Source: Marinomonas sp. IMCC 4694 (GTDB lineage: Bacteria > Pseudomonadota > Gammaproteobacteria > Pseudomonadales > Marinomonadaceae). From it: 64,000 bases of DNA. Under the pieces are notes generated by a model. That model saw only the letters and a program-made list of their open reading frames with translations, had not been told where the DNA came from and did no database searches. Made by a program: the position numbers and the translations under genes. Shown piece by piece: positions 24,865-32,588 of this stretch (positions within the stretch are counted from its first letter, which is position 1; every line of letters starts with the position of its first letter). The stretch covers positions 434,001 to 498,000 of the forward strand of contig NZ_VSRV01000001.1 of the NCBI RefSeq assembly GCF_008122525.1, written 5' to 3'.

Positions 24865-26073
24865 ATGTCAGAGCCATTAATCCCCAGTTATGGGCAACGT
24901 CTATGGGACGTTTTTGTGTCTTTTTTACTGTTAGGTTTCACCAGTTTTGGCGGGCCAGCAGCACACCTCGGCTACTTTAATCAAACGTTTATACAACGAA
25001 AGAAATGGGCCACAGAAGCCCAATACGCCCAGTGGATGGCGCTGAGCCAAGTGGTGCCGGGTCCAGGTTCAAGTCAAGTGGGCTTTGCGTTGGGCTACCA
25101 TCGTGCCGGTTGGCTGGGTGCGTGGGCGGCATTTGTTGGCTTCACGCTGCCGTCTTTTGTGTTGATGGTGTTATTAGCACAGTTCAGCGATGACTGGCAA
25201 GATACGGCGTGGTTTAACGGCGTGATTCACGGGTTAAAACTGTTGGCCGTGGTGGTGGTGGCCGATGCCTGCGTGAGTATGTGGCGATCTTTCTGCAAAA
25301 CGTACACGTTAGCCGGCGTCGCGTTAGCCAGTGCGGTGGGTCTTATTCTTGCTCCGGTTTTGTTCCCTTTTATTAGCGTACCAAGCCTGTGGGTTTTGCT
25401 GTTGGTTGGTTTGGTCAGTGCAATGTTTCTGCCGGTCGATGCTATGGCGACGAGTGAGGCTTTGCCACCGGTGCGTTTCGCCCGTTGGCTGCCTGTGCTT
25501 GTGGTGGGGCTGTTTGCAAGCGGCTTTGTTTTTCAGGGGGGATTGGGTCAGTTATTTGCGGAATTTTATCAAGCGGGTGTCTTGGTGTTTGGCGGCGGGC
25601 ATGTGGTATTGCCAATGTTGTCGGCCTTTGTGAGCGATAGGGTCGCCAGTGATCAGCTATTGGTGGGTTACGCGGCCGCTCAGGCGGTACCTGGTCCTAT
25701 GTTTACCATGGCGAGCTTTTTGGGGGCATCCTCGACATCAGAGGGCGCTCATCCTTGGTTGTGGGCCGGTGTCGCCACGCTAGCGGTGTTCTTATCTGGT
25801 CTGTTGCTGATGTTAAGCATGCAAAACGTATGGCAACAATGGTCTCATTATCGTCGATTTCGTGCTGCGGTCAGGGGTATAAACGCGGCTGTGGTAGGGG
25901 TTTTGCTGGCGGCTTTGTATCATCCGATAGGCACTTCTAGTCTTCTTAGTGGCTGGGATATTGCGATTGTTGCGGGTGGGTTTGTGTGGTTGAACCGCAA
26001 GCGACCGTCTATTTTCAGTCTCATTTTTGTGTTTGTTGCGTTGCAACTCGCGCTGATTGGTTTGGCTTATTGA
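24865..26073 (+). CDS. chrA: ChrA-type chromate/anion transporter
   Basis: 402 residues with about ten membrane helices in two homologous CHR halves. Half one carries FTSFGGPAAHLGYF and MALSQVVPGPGSSQ; half two carries LVFGGGHVVLPML and AAQAVPGPMFTMA. These paired FGG and PGP motifs define the long-chain CHR family, which exports chromate or related oxyanions. It is inserted between mutY and yggX, genes that are adjacent in many gammaproteobacteria, which hints at later acquisition. Substrate not provable from sequence. Confidence 0.9.
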   Translation: MSEPLIPSYGQRLWDVFVSFLLLGFTSFGGPAAHLGYFNQTFIQRKKWATEAQYAQWMALSQVVPGPGSSQVGFALGYHRAGWLGAWAAFVGFTLPSFVLMVLLAQFSDDWQDTAWFNGVIHGLKLLAVVVVADACVSMWRSFCKTYTLAGVALASAVGLILAPVLFPFISVPSLWVLLLVGLVSAMFLPVDAMATSEALPPVRFARWLPVLVVGLFASGFVFQGGLGQLFAEFYQAGVLVFGGGHVVLPMLSAFVSDRVASDQLLVGYAAAQAVPGPMFTMASFLGASSTSEGAHPWLWAGVATLAVFLSGLLLMLSMQNVWQQWSHYRRFRAAVRGINAAVVGVLLAALYHPIGTSSLLSGWDIAIVAGGFVWLNRKRPSIFSLIFVFVALQLALIGLAY

Positions 26074-26179
26074 TCGCTGACCTTGATTTTTTCATTGTAA
26101 ACGCTATTAATTAGGCTACTTTGGGATCAAACCGTGAAGGCGGTCCAACTTTTTGATTTGATAATGGCGAGTGAACCTT

Positions 26180-26464
26180 ATGGCGAATACCGTGTTTTGT
26201 AAGAAGTTTCAAAAAGAAATGGACGGCCTAGACCGTGCACCATTGCCCGGTGCAAAAGGCCAGGAGATTTTGCAAACCGTGTCTAAGCAAGCGTGGCAAG
26301 AATGGCAGTTGTTGCAAACCATGATGATCAATGAAAAACAGCTGAATCTTATGCAGCCGGATTCACGCAAATACGTGATGGAGCAGATGGAAAAGTTTTT
26401 TAAAAACGAAGCCACCGATAAGCTAGCAGGTTACGTTAGCCCCGATGACATCAAAGAGCTTTAA
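26180..26464 (+). CDS. yggX: YggX, Fe(II) trafficking / oxidative damage protection protein
   Basis: 94 residues from ATG at 26180 (MANTVFCKKFQKEMDGL); a GTG nine bases upstream is less likely because the family always begins at this Met. The N-terminal Cys and the PGAKGQEI and WQLLQTMMINE segments are hallmarks. It protects iron-sulfur proteins from superoxide damage and supports MutY, itself an iron-sulfur enzyme, which explains the usual mutY-yggX neighbourhood. Confidence 0.95.
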   Translation: MANTVFCKKFQKEMDGLDRAPLPGAKGQEILQTVSKQAWQEWQLLQTMMINEKQLNLMQPDSRKYVMEQMEKFFKNEATDKLAGYVSPDDIKEL

Positions 26465-26537
26465 TTAAAGATCTCTGGTTAAAAGCCGCCAGTCACAGTG
26501 CTGGAAACACCCAGAGCCGCGCGATCTGATTACCCCC

Positions 26538-26584
26538 TAAAAAAGCCCTTTTGCCGTGATGTTGTGCGCAAAGGGGCTTTTTTG
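26538..26584. terminator. Bidirectional terminator between yggX and the fliL-like gene
   Basis: Inverted repeat AAAAAAGCCCTTTTGC / GCGCAAAGGGGCTTTTTT flanked by A- and T-runs. It serves yggX on the plus strand and the fliL-like gene, whose stop is 11 bases away, on the minus strand. Confidence 0.85.
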
Positions 26585-26594
26585 TGACGAGTGT

Positions 26595-27026
26595 TTATTG
26601 CGTCACAAAACTGGCAAATAAGATGTCTTTTACTGGCGTCTGGCGAGTTTCTTCCAACATAGCGTTGTTTACCGCAAGGGCGGCGTCTGCTCGAGTTTGT
26701 TCTCGTGCGATCGTGCCCGTTACTTGTTTCGCCGTACGGGAGCTGAGGAACATCACTAAGGCATCTCTTACAAGAGGCATATTGGCTTCAATCAGGTCTT
26801 TTTGAACGACATCAGTGCGGATGCTGATGCTGGTTTTGATGTACCTGAGGCGGTTGTCTTTAGTTTGGTAATTCACGACGAAGCTGGGTTTTAATTCGAC
26901 ATACGCAGTCGGCACGGGGGCTTCTTCGCCTTCGTCTTCAGCATGACTGACAATGCTGATCACGCTGCACAGTAAAAGTAACGTAAAGAGGCGTAATTTA
27001 TGGGATAGGTGCGTCATCAGGAGCAT
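26595..27026 (-). CDS. FliL-like exported protein
   Basis: 143 residues with an N-terminal signal peptide or membrane anchor (about 10-27, LFTLLLLCSVISIVSHA). The mature part has the FliL pattern: a YVELKPSFVVNY strand, an acidic Asp/Glu-rich stretch just before it, and the RDALVMFLSSRTAKQV helix. It resembles the short FliL homologues found outside flagellar operons. True FliL stabilises stators around the flagellar motor; whether this one does is unknown. Start could also be the Met three codons in. Stands alone, convergent with yggX. Confidence 0.75.
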   Translation of the reverse strand: MLLMTHLSHKLRLFTLLLLCSVISIVSHAEDEGEEAPVPTAYVELKPSFVVNYQTKDNRLRYIKTSISIRTDVVQKDLIEANMPLVRDALVMFLSSRTAKQVTGTIAREQTRADAALAVNNAMLEETRQTPVKDILFASFVTQ

Positions 27027-27178
27027 GTTAGGTTCTCGTATTCATTGCAATAGACAGTATACTAACTGGCACGAAAGCCCTCTGTCAGTAGTATTTTTGC
27101 ATTTGCTTGATTGCGCGCTGATGGTATTTGTTGTTTATTTTCTTTTTAATTTTAGTTTTGGTGTAAGGAAACTGGTAC

Positions 27179-27682
27179 ATGTTCACACTGTTGTCTGCTC
27201 GTCGTTTTCATGGTTTGGTTGCTTTAGTGGCGTTCGCCTTGTTAGCGGTCGCTTTTTATATGGAATATCAAATGGCGCTGGAGCCTTGCCCTTTGTGCAT
27301 GCTGCAGCGCATTGTGTTTTTCTGCGTAGGCGTGGTGTCGCTTGTGTCCTTTTTGTTATCCAGCGAGCGACTTCGACGTTGGTGTGCGTGGAAAGTGGTC
27401 GTCTTGTCTTTAATGGGCGCTGCGTTAGCGATTCGGCATTTGTATTTACAGCATTTACCCGAAGAAGAGTTACCCGCGTGTCTACCAGGTTTGAGCTACA
27501 TGTTTGATGTTTTTCCCTGGCAAGAAATTATGCAAGCAATGATCATGGGAACCGGAGAGTGCGGCGACGTCGTGTGGACTTTGTTTGGCATTAGCATTCC
27601 CGGTTGGACCTTGATTGCCTTTGTCAGCATGGCGATAGTGAATGGTGCCATTGCTGTGCGTGGCGGCAAAAAAGCACACTAG
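27179..27682 (+). CDS. dsbB: DsbB, quinone-linked disulfide bond oxidase
   Basis: 167 residues with four membrane helices. The first periplasmic loop has EPCPLCMLQR (the CxxC pair) and the second has two further Cys (ELPACLPG and GTGECGDV), as needed to reoxidise DsbA and pass electrons to ubiquinone. The Arg after the first CxxC (LQRI) is the conserved quinone-binding residue. It works with DsbA at 15416. Monocistronic, followed by an inverted repeat that may end transcription. Confidence 0.95.
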   Translation: MFTLLSARRFHGLVALVAFALLAVAFYMEYQMALEPCPLCMLQRIVFFCVGVVSLVSFLLSSERLRRWCAWKVVVLSLMGAALAIRHLYLQHLPEEELPACLPGLSYMFDVFPWQEIMQAMIMGTGECGDVVWTLFGISIPGWTLIAFVSMAIVNGAIAVRGGKKAH

Positions 27683-27710
27683 CCACAAGTGTGTGGTGAC
27701 CCTAAACAAA

Positions 27711-27738
27711 ACCCCCTTGAGATAGTCTTGCAGGGGGT
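27711..27738. terminator. Inverted repeat after dsbB, possible terminator
   Basis: ACCCCCT and AGGGGGT arms separated by 14 bases, 28 bases past the dsbB stop. No T-run follows, so intrinsic termination is uncertain. Confidence 0.35.
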
Positions 27739-27791
27739 GACGTATCGGAATATGCTTGAATCATTCATAAAACGTCCGATGGAGTCTGCGT

Positions 27792-28262
27792 ATGTTAGAA
27801 GGTTGTAAAACAGCCCAAGAGCGATGGGGCGGCGTTCACGTTATTATCGACCGCTGGTTAGAACAGCGTCGGCAATGGGTGGAAACCTGTGTGTATTTGC
27901 GTGAACGTGGCGAGTTCACTCCGACGGACACGGTTAAAATCCAATTTCTGTGTGAAATGCTGGTGGATTACGTGTCTGCAGGCCACTTTACGGTTTATGA
28001 ACAGCTGGCATTAGAAGCCAAGGAATTCAAAGATGATAGTGCGGCCGTACTATTGAGTGAGTTATTGCCTTTAATCGACAGTTCGACGCAAATTGCCATT
28101 GAATTTAACGATAAATACGATACCAAAGAGCATTGTAACGCCCAACTTGAAGCGTTACCTTTTGCCCTACAAGCCTTATCGTTGGTGATGATGGAGCGAT
28201 TCCAATTTGAGGATCAGCTTATTAAAGAATTGCATGAAGCGCACAGTGAAAAAAACGCTTAA
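27792..28262 (+). CDS. rsd: Rsd/AlgQ family anti-sigma-70 regulator
   Basis: 156 residues, the size of Rsd and AlgQ. The opening MLEGCKTAQERWGGVHVIIDRWLEQRR is characteristic, and the protein is all helical. Rsd binds domain 4 of sigma-70 in stationary phase and frees core polymerase for other sigma factors; AlgQ in Pseudomonas also affects alginate and siderophore genes. Which subtype it resembles cannot be told by eye. Its 3' end overlaps the start of the next gene by 29 bases. Confidence 0.92.
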   Translation: MLEGCKTAQERWGGVHVIIDRWLEQRRQWVETCVYLRERGEFTPTDTVKIQFLCEMLVDYVSAGHFTVYEQLALEAKEFKDDSAAVLLSELLPLIDSSTQIAIEFNDKYDTKEHCNAQLEALPFALQALSLVMMERFQFEDQLIKELHEAHSEKNA

Positions 28263-29217
28263 ATTTTTGTCTACCGCGTGTTGTGCGGCGGCCTTGCTGT
28301 CATGCTCTGCCGATGCGCCTGTGCGCTCAGCACAATACGCAACACAAGGGCTTTTTTCGGCGGTGTTGAGCGACGACGGCGCGACGTCCTTGGTCGGATC
28401 CATTCAGCATGGCGGCAGCTACTGGATCAATTCTGTTAATGATCGCCGCTACAATTGGAATCATGCCCAAGGTGAGTATTCGCCGCTTACGGCGGTAGAT
28501 ATTGACCCGAGTGGTCAATATGCCGTTACCGGAAGCGAAAGAACGTTAGTACTGTGGAACACGGTAACGGGTAAATCTGATGGCTTTTGGACCACACCGG
28601 GCGATATTCAAACGATAAAATTGACCCAAAACGGCGACTCAGCTTTGATCGGATTAAACGATCAAACAGCCCGCTTTTTTAACAGCAAGCAAGGCGGTAT
28701 AAAACAAACACTTCGCACTGGTGCTACTGTGCGAGCGGTCGACGTGACCCCCGATGGCGCAGTGGGTATAACCGGCGATGACCTTTCAAACGTGATTCTG
28801 TGGGACTTACAAACGGGCGACAAAAAATACACCTGGCCATTAAGCAACCGCATAGCCAGCGTTGCCCTCTCGGCAGACGGTAAGTATGCTTTTGGTGCCG
28901 CCCAATTAGGCGATGCCAAAATTTGGTCTACCAGCACAGGCAGAGAACTCACCGTCATCGATACAGGCGCATTAAAATACCGAAAAGCGACCATTAGCCA
29001 AGCGGTTTTTTCCAAAGACAATCGGTCTCTATTGATCGGTGAAGTGAACAGCCGCGTTTCGTTAGTGCAAGTAAGCACAGGAGCAGTGCAAAAAGAATGG
29101 GATATATACACCACTAAAACCCGGCCCAGTGGTGCCAGCGTGCTTGCTTTAGCTTTTGGTTCAGGCCTGCGTTATTATGCGATTGGCAGTAACGGCTACT
29201 TGAGCGTGTTGCAATAA
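28234..29217 (+). CDS. WD40-repeat lipoprotein
   Basis: 327 residues from the ATG at 28234. The signal peptide ends in a lipobox (AAALLSC, Cys at about residue 22), so it should be lipid-anchored, probably on the outer membrane. The rest is a beta-propeller with repeats such as AVDIDPSGQYAVTGS, TPDGAVGITGDDLSNVILWD and SADGKYAFGAAQLGDAKIWS, about six or seven blades. An upstream in-frame start at 28207 would spoil the signal peptide. It starts inside rsd, so the pair is coupled. No enzyme motif; a scaffold or binding role is likely. Confidence 0.85.
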   Translation: MKRTVKKTLKFLSTACCAAALLSCSADAPVRSAQYATQGLFSAVLSDDGATSLVGSIQHGGSYWINSVNDRRYNWNHAQGEYSPLTAVDIDPSGQYAVTGSERTLVLWNTVTGKSDGFWTTPGDIQTIKLTQNGDSALIGLNDQTARFFNSKQGGIKQTLRTGATVRAVDVTPDGAVGITGDDLSNVILWDLQTGDKKYTWPLSNRIASVALSADGKYAFGAAQLGDAKIWSTSTGRELTVIDTGALKYRKATISQAVFSKDNRSLLIGEVNSRVSLVQVSTGAVQKEWDIYTTKTRPSGASVLALAFGSGLRYYAIGSNGYLSVLQ

Positions 29218-29247
29218 ATGCCTTAATTTCATTCATACGAGCTCGAC

Positions 29248-29661
29248 ATGCCTCATCGTAAAATCACATCCAATGCTCATTATAACGCCAACCAATGGGC
29301 CGCCAGTTTTGCTGTTCAGGCCATGTTGTCTGTGGCCGCGGGGGCGTTTGGTGCCCATGCACTGACGGGTCTAGTGGATACCAAAGCGCTTGGCTGGTGG
29401 AGTACAGCAAGCCAGTATCTTATGTACCATGCGTTAGCGGGATTAATGGTGGTGGCGCTTGCTCAGTATGTGACTCCAATACGCTCTATTTTGTTGTATT
29501 TTTGTATGGGAAATGGTCTCTTTGCTGGTAGTCTTTACGTGATGGCGTTGACCGGATATTCCTTTCTAGGGGCTATTACGCCGTTAGGCGGCTTGTGTTA
29601 TCTGGTCGGCTGGTGTCTTTTTGCTTTCCGGCTCTGGTCGACAAGACAGGACAGGATTTGA
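29248..29661 (+). CDS. DUF423 family membrane protein (YgdD-like)
   Basis: 137 residues with four membrane helices. The motif GAFGAHAL after helix 1 and the LMYHALAGL and GGLCYLVGWCLFAF segments are the DUF423 signature. The family is small, inner-membrane and of unknown function. The N-terminus (about 15 polar residues before the first helix) is longer than usual, so the start could lie further in, but no better Met exists before the first helix. Follows the WD40 gene by 30 bases. Confidence 0.85.
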   Translation: MPHRKITSNAHYNANQWAASFAVQAMLSVAAGAFGAHALTGLVDTKALGWWSTASQYLMYHALAGLMVVALAQYVTPIRSILLYFCMGNGLFAGSLYVMALTGYSFLGAITPLGGLCYLVGWCLFAFRLWSTRQDRI

Positions 29662-29790
29662 TTTTTCAGTTAACATATCCCTCCAAATTTATACTGAGTG
29701 ATTTTGGCGAGTCACCCTCCGCTTTTATAGCCGTGTTTTCTCGCCAATGTTGCTTGATTGAAACAGAACAAACAGACGCGATACGGAACC

Positions 29791-30552
29791 ATGCCAGAGC
29801 AAAATATAGACATCCAAGATTCAGATAATCAAGATTTAGACACTCAAACTTCAGGCATTCAAGAAACGAAAAAACGCACCATACGCAGCTTTGTTGTACG
29901 CGGTGGCCGCATGACAGAAGGCCAACAAAAAAACTACGACGCCAATTGGGCTGTTTATGGCTTAAACCTCGAACAAGGCCGAATTGATTATTCCGTTGTC
30001 TTTGGGCGCGAGGCAGACGTGGTATTGGAAGTCGGCTTTGGTATGGGCGCCTCCTTAGTGGAAATGGCAAAAAATGCCCCAGAAAAAGATTTCATCGGTA
30101 TCGAAGTGCACCCGCCTGGCGTTGCCAAACTGATGATGCTGGCAAAAGAACAAGACGTGACGAATTTACGTGTCTACTGCGACGATGCTATCGAAGTCAT
30201 GGCGCAATGTTTACCACCCAAAACCGCCAGCGCGTTTCAATTGTTTTTCCCAGATCCTTGGCATAAGAAAAAGCACAATAAACGCCGTATTGTACAAGCT
30301 CTATTTGCTCAGCAAGTCGCCAACGTGTTAAAAGACGGAGGGCATTTTCACATGGCAACTGACTGGCAGCCCTATGCTGAATACATGATGGAAGTAATGG
30401 AAGAACAAACCAACTACCAAAACGCCGCAGGCAAAGGGGAATACCACCCACGCCCTGAATGGCGACCACTGACGAAATTTGAACAACGTGGCGAGCGATT
30501 AGGCCACGGAGTGTGGGACTTGATTTATTCAGTTAAATCGTTGTCTTTGTAA
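29791..30552 (+). CDS. trmB: TrmB, tRNA (guanine-N7)-methyltransferase
   Basis: 253 residues from ATG 29791; an upstream TTG at 29758 lacks support. After a variable polar N-terminus with repeated Gln-Asp (about 30 residues), the SAM motif VLEVGFGMGASLVEMA and the family signature FFPDPWHKKKHNKRR are clear, with HMATDWQPYAEYM near the C-terminus. It methylates G46 in the variable loop of tRNAs. Starts 129 bases after the DUF423 gene. Confidence 0.96.
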   Translation: MPEQNIDIQDSDNQDLDTQTSGIQETKKRTIRSFVVRGGRMTEGQQKNYDANWAVYGLNLEQGRIDYSVVFGREADVVLEVGFGMGASLVEMAKNAPEKDFIGIEVHPPGVAKLMMLAKEQDVTNLRVYCDDAIEVMAQCLPPKTASAFQLFFPDPWHKKKHNKRRIVQALFAQQVANVLKDGGHFHMATDWQPYAEYMMEVMEEQTNYQNAAGKGEYHPRPEWRPLTKFEQRGERLGHGVWDLIYSVKSLSL

Positions 30553-30633
30553 GGCTCAGAATCAATCAAAAAACTCAAACGTGTTAAACGTTTTTAAAAT
30601 CTAAATAATGTATCTCATGATAGAGAGGACAAC

Positions 30634-31740
30634 GTGACAAAATCGCCATTACCGCAAGATCAAACGGGGCAAATTTCTTCATTAGGCCAGCACCAGTTTA
30701 CTCATAACGACGACGAAATTGATTTAAAAGAGCTCATCGTTGCTCTATGGAAAGGCAAACTCACTATTATTGCAGCGACTGTGGTTTGCGCTGTTATTGC
30801 TGTTGTTTATGCCTTAAAGACCGAGGAAGTATGGACCGCTGAAGCTAAAATCGCTGAACCACAAGTAAGTGATTTCTCTGGTTATCAAAAAATGGTGAGT
30901 AATTACAGTCCGATATTTAATGGAGAACGTTTTCTTCTCCCGGAAACGATATTTGAAATTTTCACGCAACAATTTGAAGTCAGATCAAATAAAAAAGAGT
31001 ATTTCCAATCTTCTGCTGAATTTCAAGCCGAATTAAGCCTATTGCGATCAGAAGCAGAAAAAGACGCCTTAGATGATGCCGAAGCTAGACTGTATGATGA
31101 ATGGTCCAAAAAGCTAACACTAAGTGTGGACAAGGCTTCTGATGATGTTACGTTGCAGGGAATACAAAATAATGCTGTGAAAAGTCTGACTTTTCTGGAA
31201 AATTACGTTGAATACATAGAAGAAAAAAGTAGAAAAATAGCAATTGATAATTTAGTGACGGTAGTAGAGGGTAAGCGCAGCGAGTTGGAGCAGCAGAAGT
31301 CGCTGATCATAGAGCAAGCGTCTAATAAGCTACAAAGTGAATTGCAACTATCGAAATACGCGTTACAAATTGCGAAAGCCGCTGGCGTTACGCAACCTCA
31401 GCAGAATCTAGGTGATCAAGAGATATTTATGATTAATATTGGTTCTAATGCGCTTGAAGCCAAGGTAAAAGTGCTTGATAACCTCACTGTGAAACAGCTC
31501 AATATTATTGACCCAAGATTACAACAAACCGAATCCCTACTAAATTTAATAAATAAGCTCAGTGTGTATGAGTCTGTGACTTTTCAAATGTTTCGTTACA
31601 TTGAGTCACCAGAAAAACCGCTCAACCGTACCGCACCTAAGCGTTCTTTAATCGCGGTATTAGGTGTGCTGTTAGGTGGAATGCTAGGGTGTTTTATCGT
31701 ATTGGTCAGATTTGCATTCAGAGAAAAAGAAACGGTTTAA
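30634..31740 (+). CDS. wzz: Wzz-type polysaccharide chain-length regulator
   Basis: 368 residues. Two membrane helices (about 48-65 and 340-360) bracket a periplasmic, mostly helical domain with coiled coil (190-260). The cytoplasmic start has DEIDLKELIVALWKGK and the second helix is preceded by a Pro-rich stretch (ESPEKPLNRTAPKRSLIAV), the polysaccharide co-polymerase motif. No tyrosine kinase domain, so it is class 1 (O-antigen). It sets the modal length of O-chains made by Wzy. The polysaccharide genes continue at 41-49 kb, so it is detached from the main cluster. Confidence 0.88.
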   Translation: MTKSPLPQDQTGQISSLGQHQFTHNDDEIDLKELIVALWKGKLTIIAATVVCAVIAVVYALKTEEVWTAEAKIAEPQVSDFSGYQKMVSNYSPIFNGERFLLPETIFEIFTQQFEVRSNKKEYFQSSAEFQAELSLLRSEAEKDALDDAEARLYDEWSKKLTLSVDKASDDVTLQGIQNNAVKSLTFLENYVEYIEEKSRKIAIDNLVTVVEGKRSELEQQKSLIIEQASNKLQSELQLSKYALQIAKAAGVTQPQQNLGDQEIFMINIGSNALEAKVKVLDNLTVKQLNIIDPRLQQTESLLNLINKLSVYESVTFQMFRYIESPEKPLNRTAPKRSLIAVLGVLLGGMLGCFIVLVRFAFREKETV

Positions 31741-31816
31741 TAGCGTTTACAATATGAGTTCACTCGATTTCTGAGTGAACGATTAAGCTTATAGCGACTA
31801 CAAGCTATTACAGGCA

Positions 31817-31854
31817 ATAAAAAAGCGACTCATTTGAATGAGTCGCTTTTTTAT
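31817..31854. terminator. Bidirectional terminator between wzz and the hns-like gene
   Basis: Near-perfect hairpin AAAAAAGCGACTCATT / AATGAGTCGCTTTTTT (31819-31852) with a tiny loop and T-runs in both directions. Confidence 0.92.
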
Positions 31855-31898
31855 TGGGTATTCAGTAAGTCGCTCACTGAAAGGTCAATATCAAAGGT

Positions 31899-32297
31899 TT
31901 ATTTGATTTCGACGCTGTCGCGGCTGTTGCCCGCATCAAAGTATTGCTGAAAGACTTTAGGGGTACGGCCACGGCCAGTCCACTCGTAAGTTTCGCCTTC
32001 TATCGTAAGGCGGTATTTAGGCTCAACGGTTTTACCTTTGGTGGCGCCGGCTTTAGGGGCAATGGAGAGCGCTATTTCTTCCATGGTTAGGCCACTTTCT
32101 GCTATCAGATTAGCAATTTCTTCGGCGCGAGCCGATTTAAACGCTTGCTGCGCATCACGTGCTTCTTCTTCTTCTTTAACTTTCACAAGGGCATTACTGA
32201 ACCCAGCAATAAGGTTTTCTAGCTGTGCGACCGTCAATTCTTTTGCGGCTGCGCGGGCTTTTGCTTTGTTGCCAGCTAATTCTAGTAATAAACTCAT
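31899..32297 (-). CDS. H-NS family nucleoid protein
   Basis: 132 residues from the ATG at 32297, picked because AGGA lies 6 bases before it; the open frame runs on to 32444 without another ribosome site. The N-terminal half is a helical dimerisation region with a coiled coil (LIAGFSNALVKVKEEEEARD). The C-terminus carries the H-NS DNA-binding motif in YEWTGRGRTPKVFQQY. It should bind AT-rich DNA and silence acquired genes; the AT-rich hip region and polysaccharide locus nearby are the sort of targets expected. The linker is Ala/Lys-rich. Confidence 0.88.
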   Translation of the reverse strand: MSLLLELAGNKAKARAAAKELTVAQLENLIAGFSNALVKVKEEEEARDAQQAFKSARAEEIANLIAESGLTMEEIALSIAPKAGATKGKTVEPKYRLTIEGETYEWTGRGRTPKVFQQYFDAGNSRDSVEIK

Positions 32298-32588
32298 TTG
32301 TATGTCCTGCCTGTTGATTGAAATGTTTAATAGGTAACAAACGTAAAGGCGATCCATTCTTTGCGCTTGGCGAAGGGTATAAAAATAGGTTGTTTGCGAA
32401 TACATCGCTTTTTTGTGCGTCATTTTGATACCTGAAGTAACCACAATATCATTTTAATGCGCATAAAGTATTATAATGCGACGTCGAACAACGTTTTATT
32501 TATAATCGGATTCTAATTTAAAATCGGATAAGATGCTAATAAAATAGACAACCACAATCGCCATAAAAGTGTAAAAATAGGGCAATAA

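Noticed and set aside
26953..27507. 184-codon plus-strand frame overlapping dsbB
   Set aside because: Out of frame with dsbB, crossing the promoter region and the fliL-like gene start. Product is Val/Phe/Cys-rich without a family pattern.
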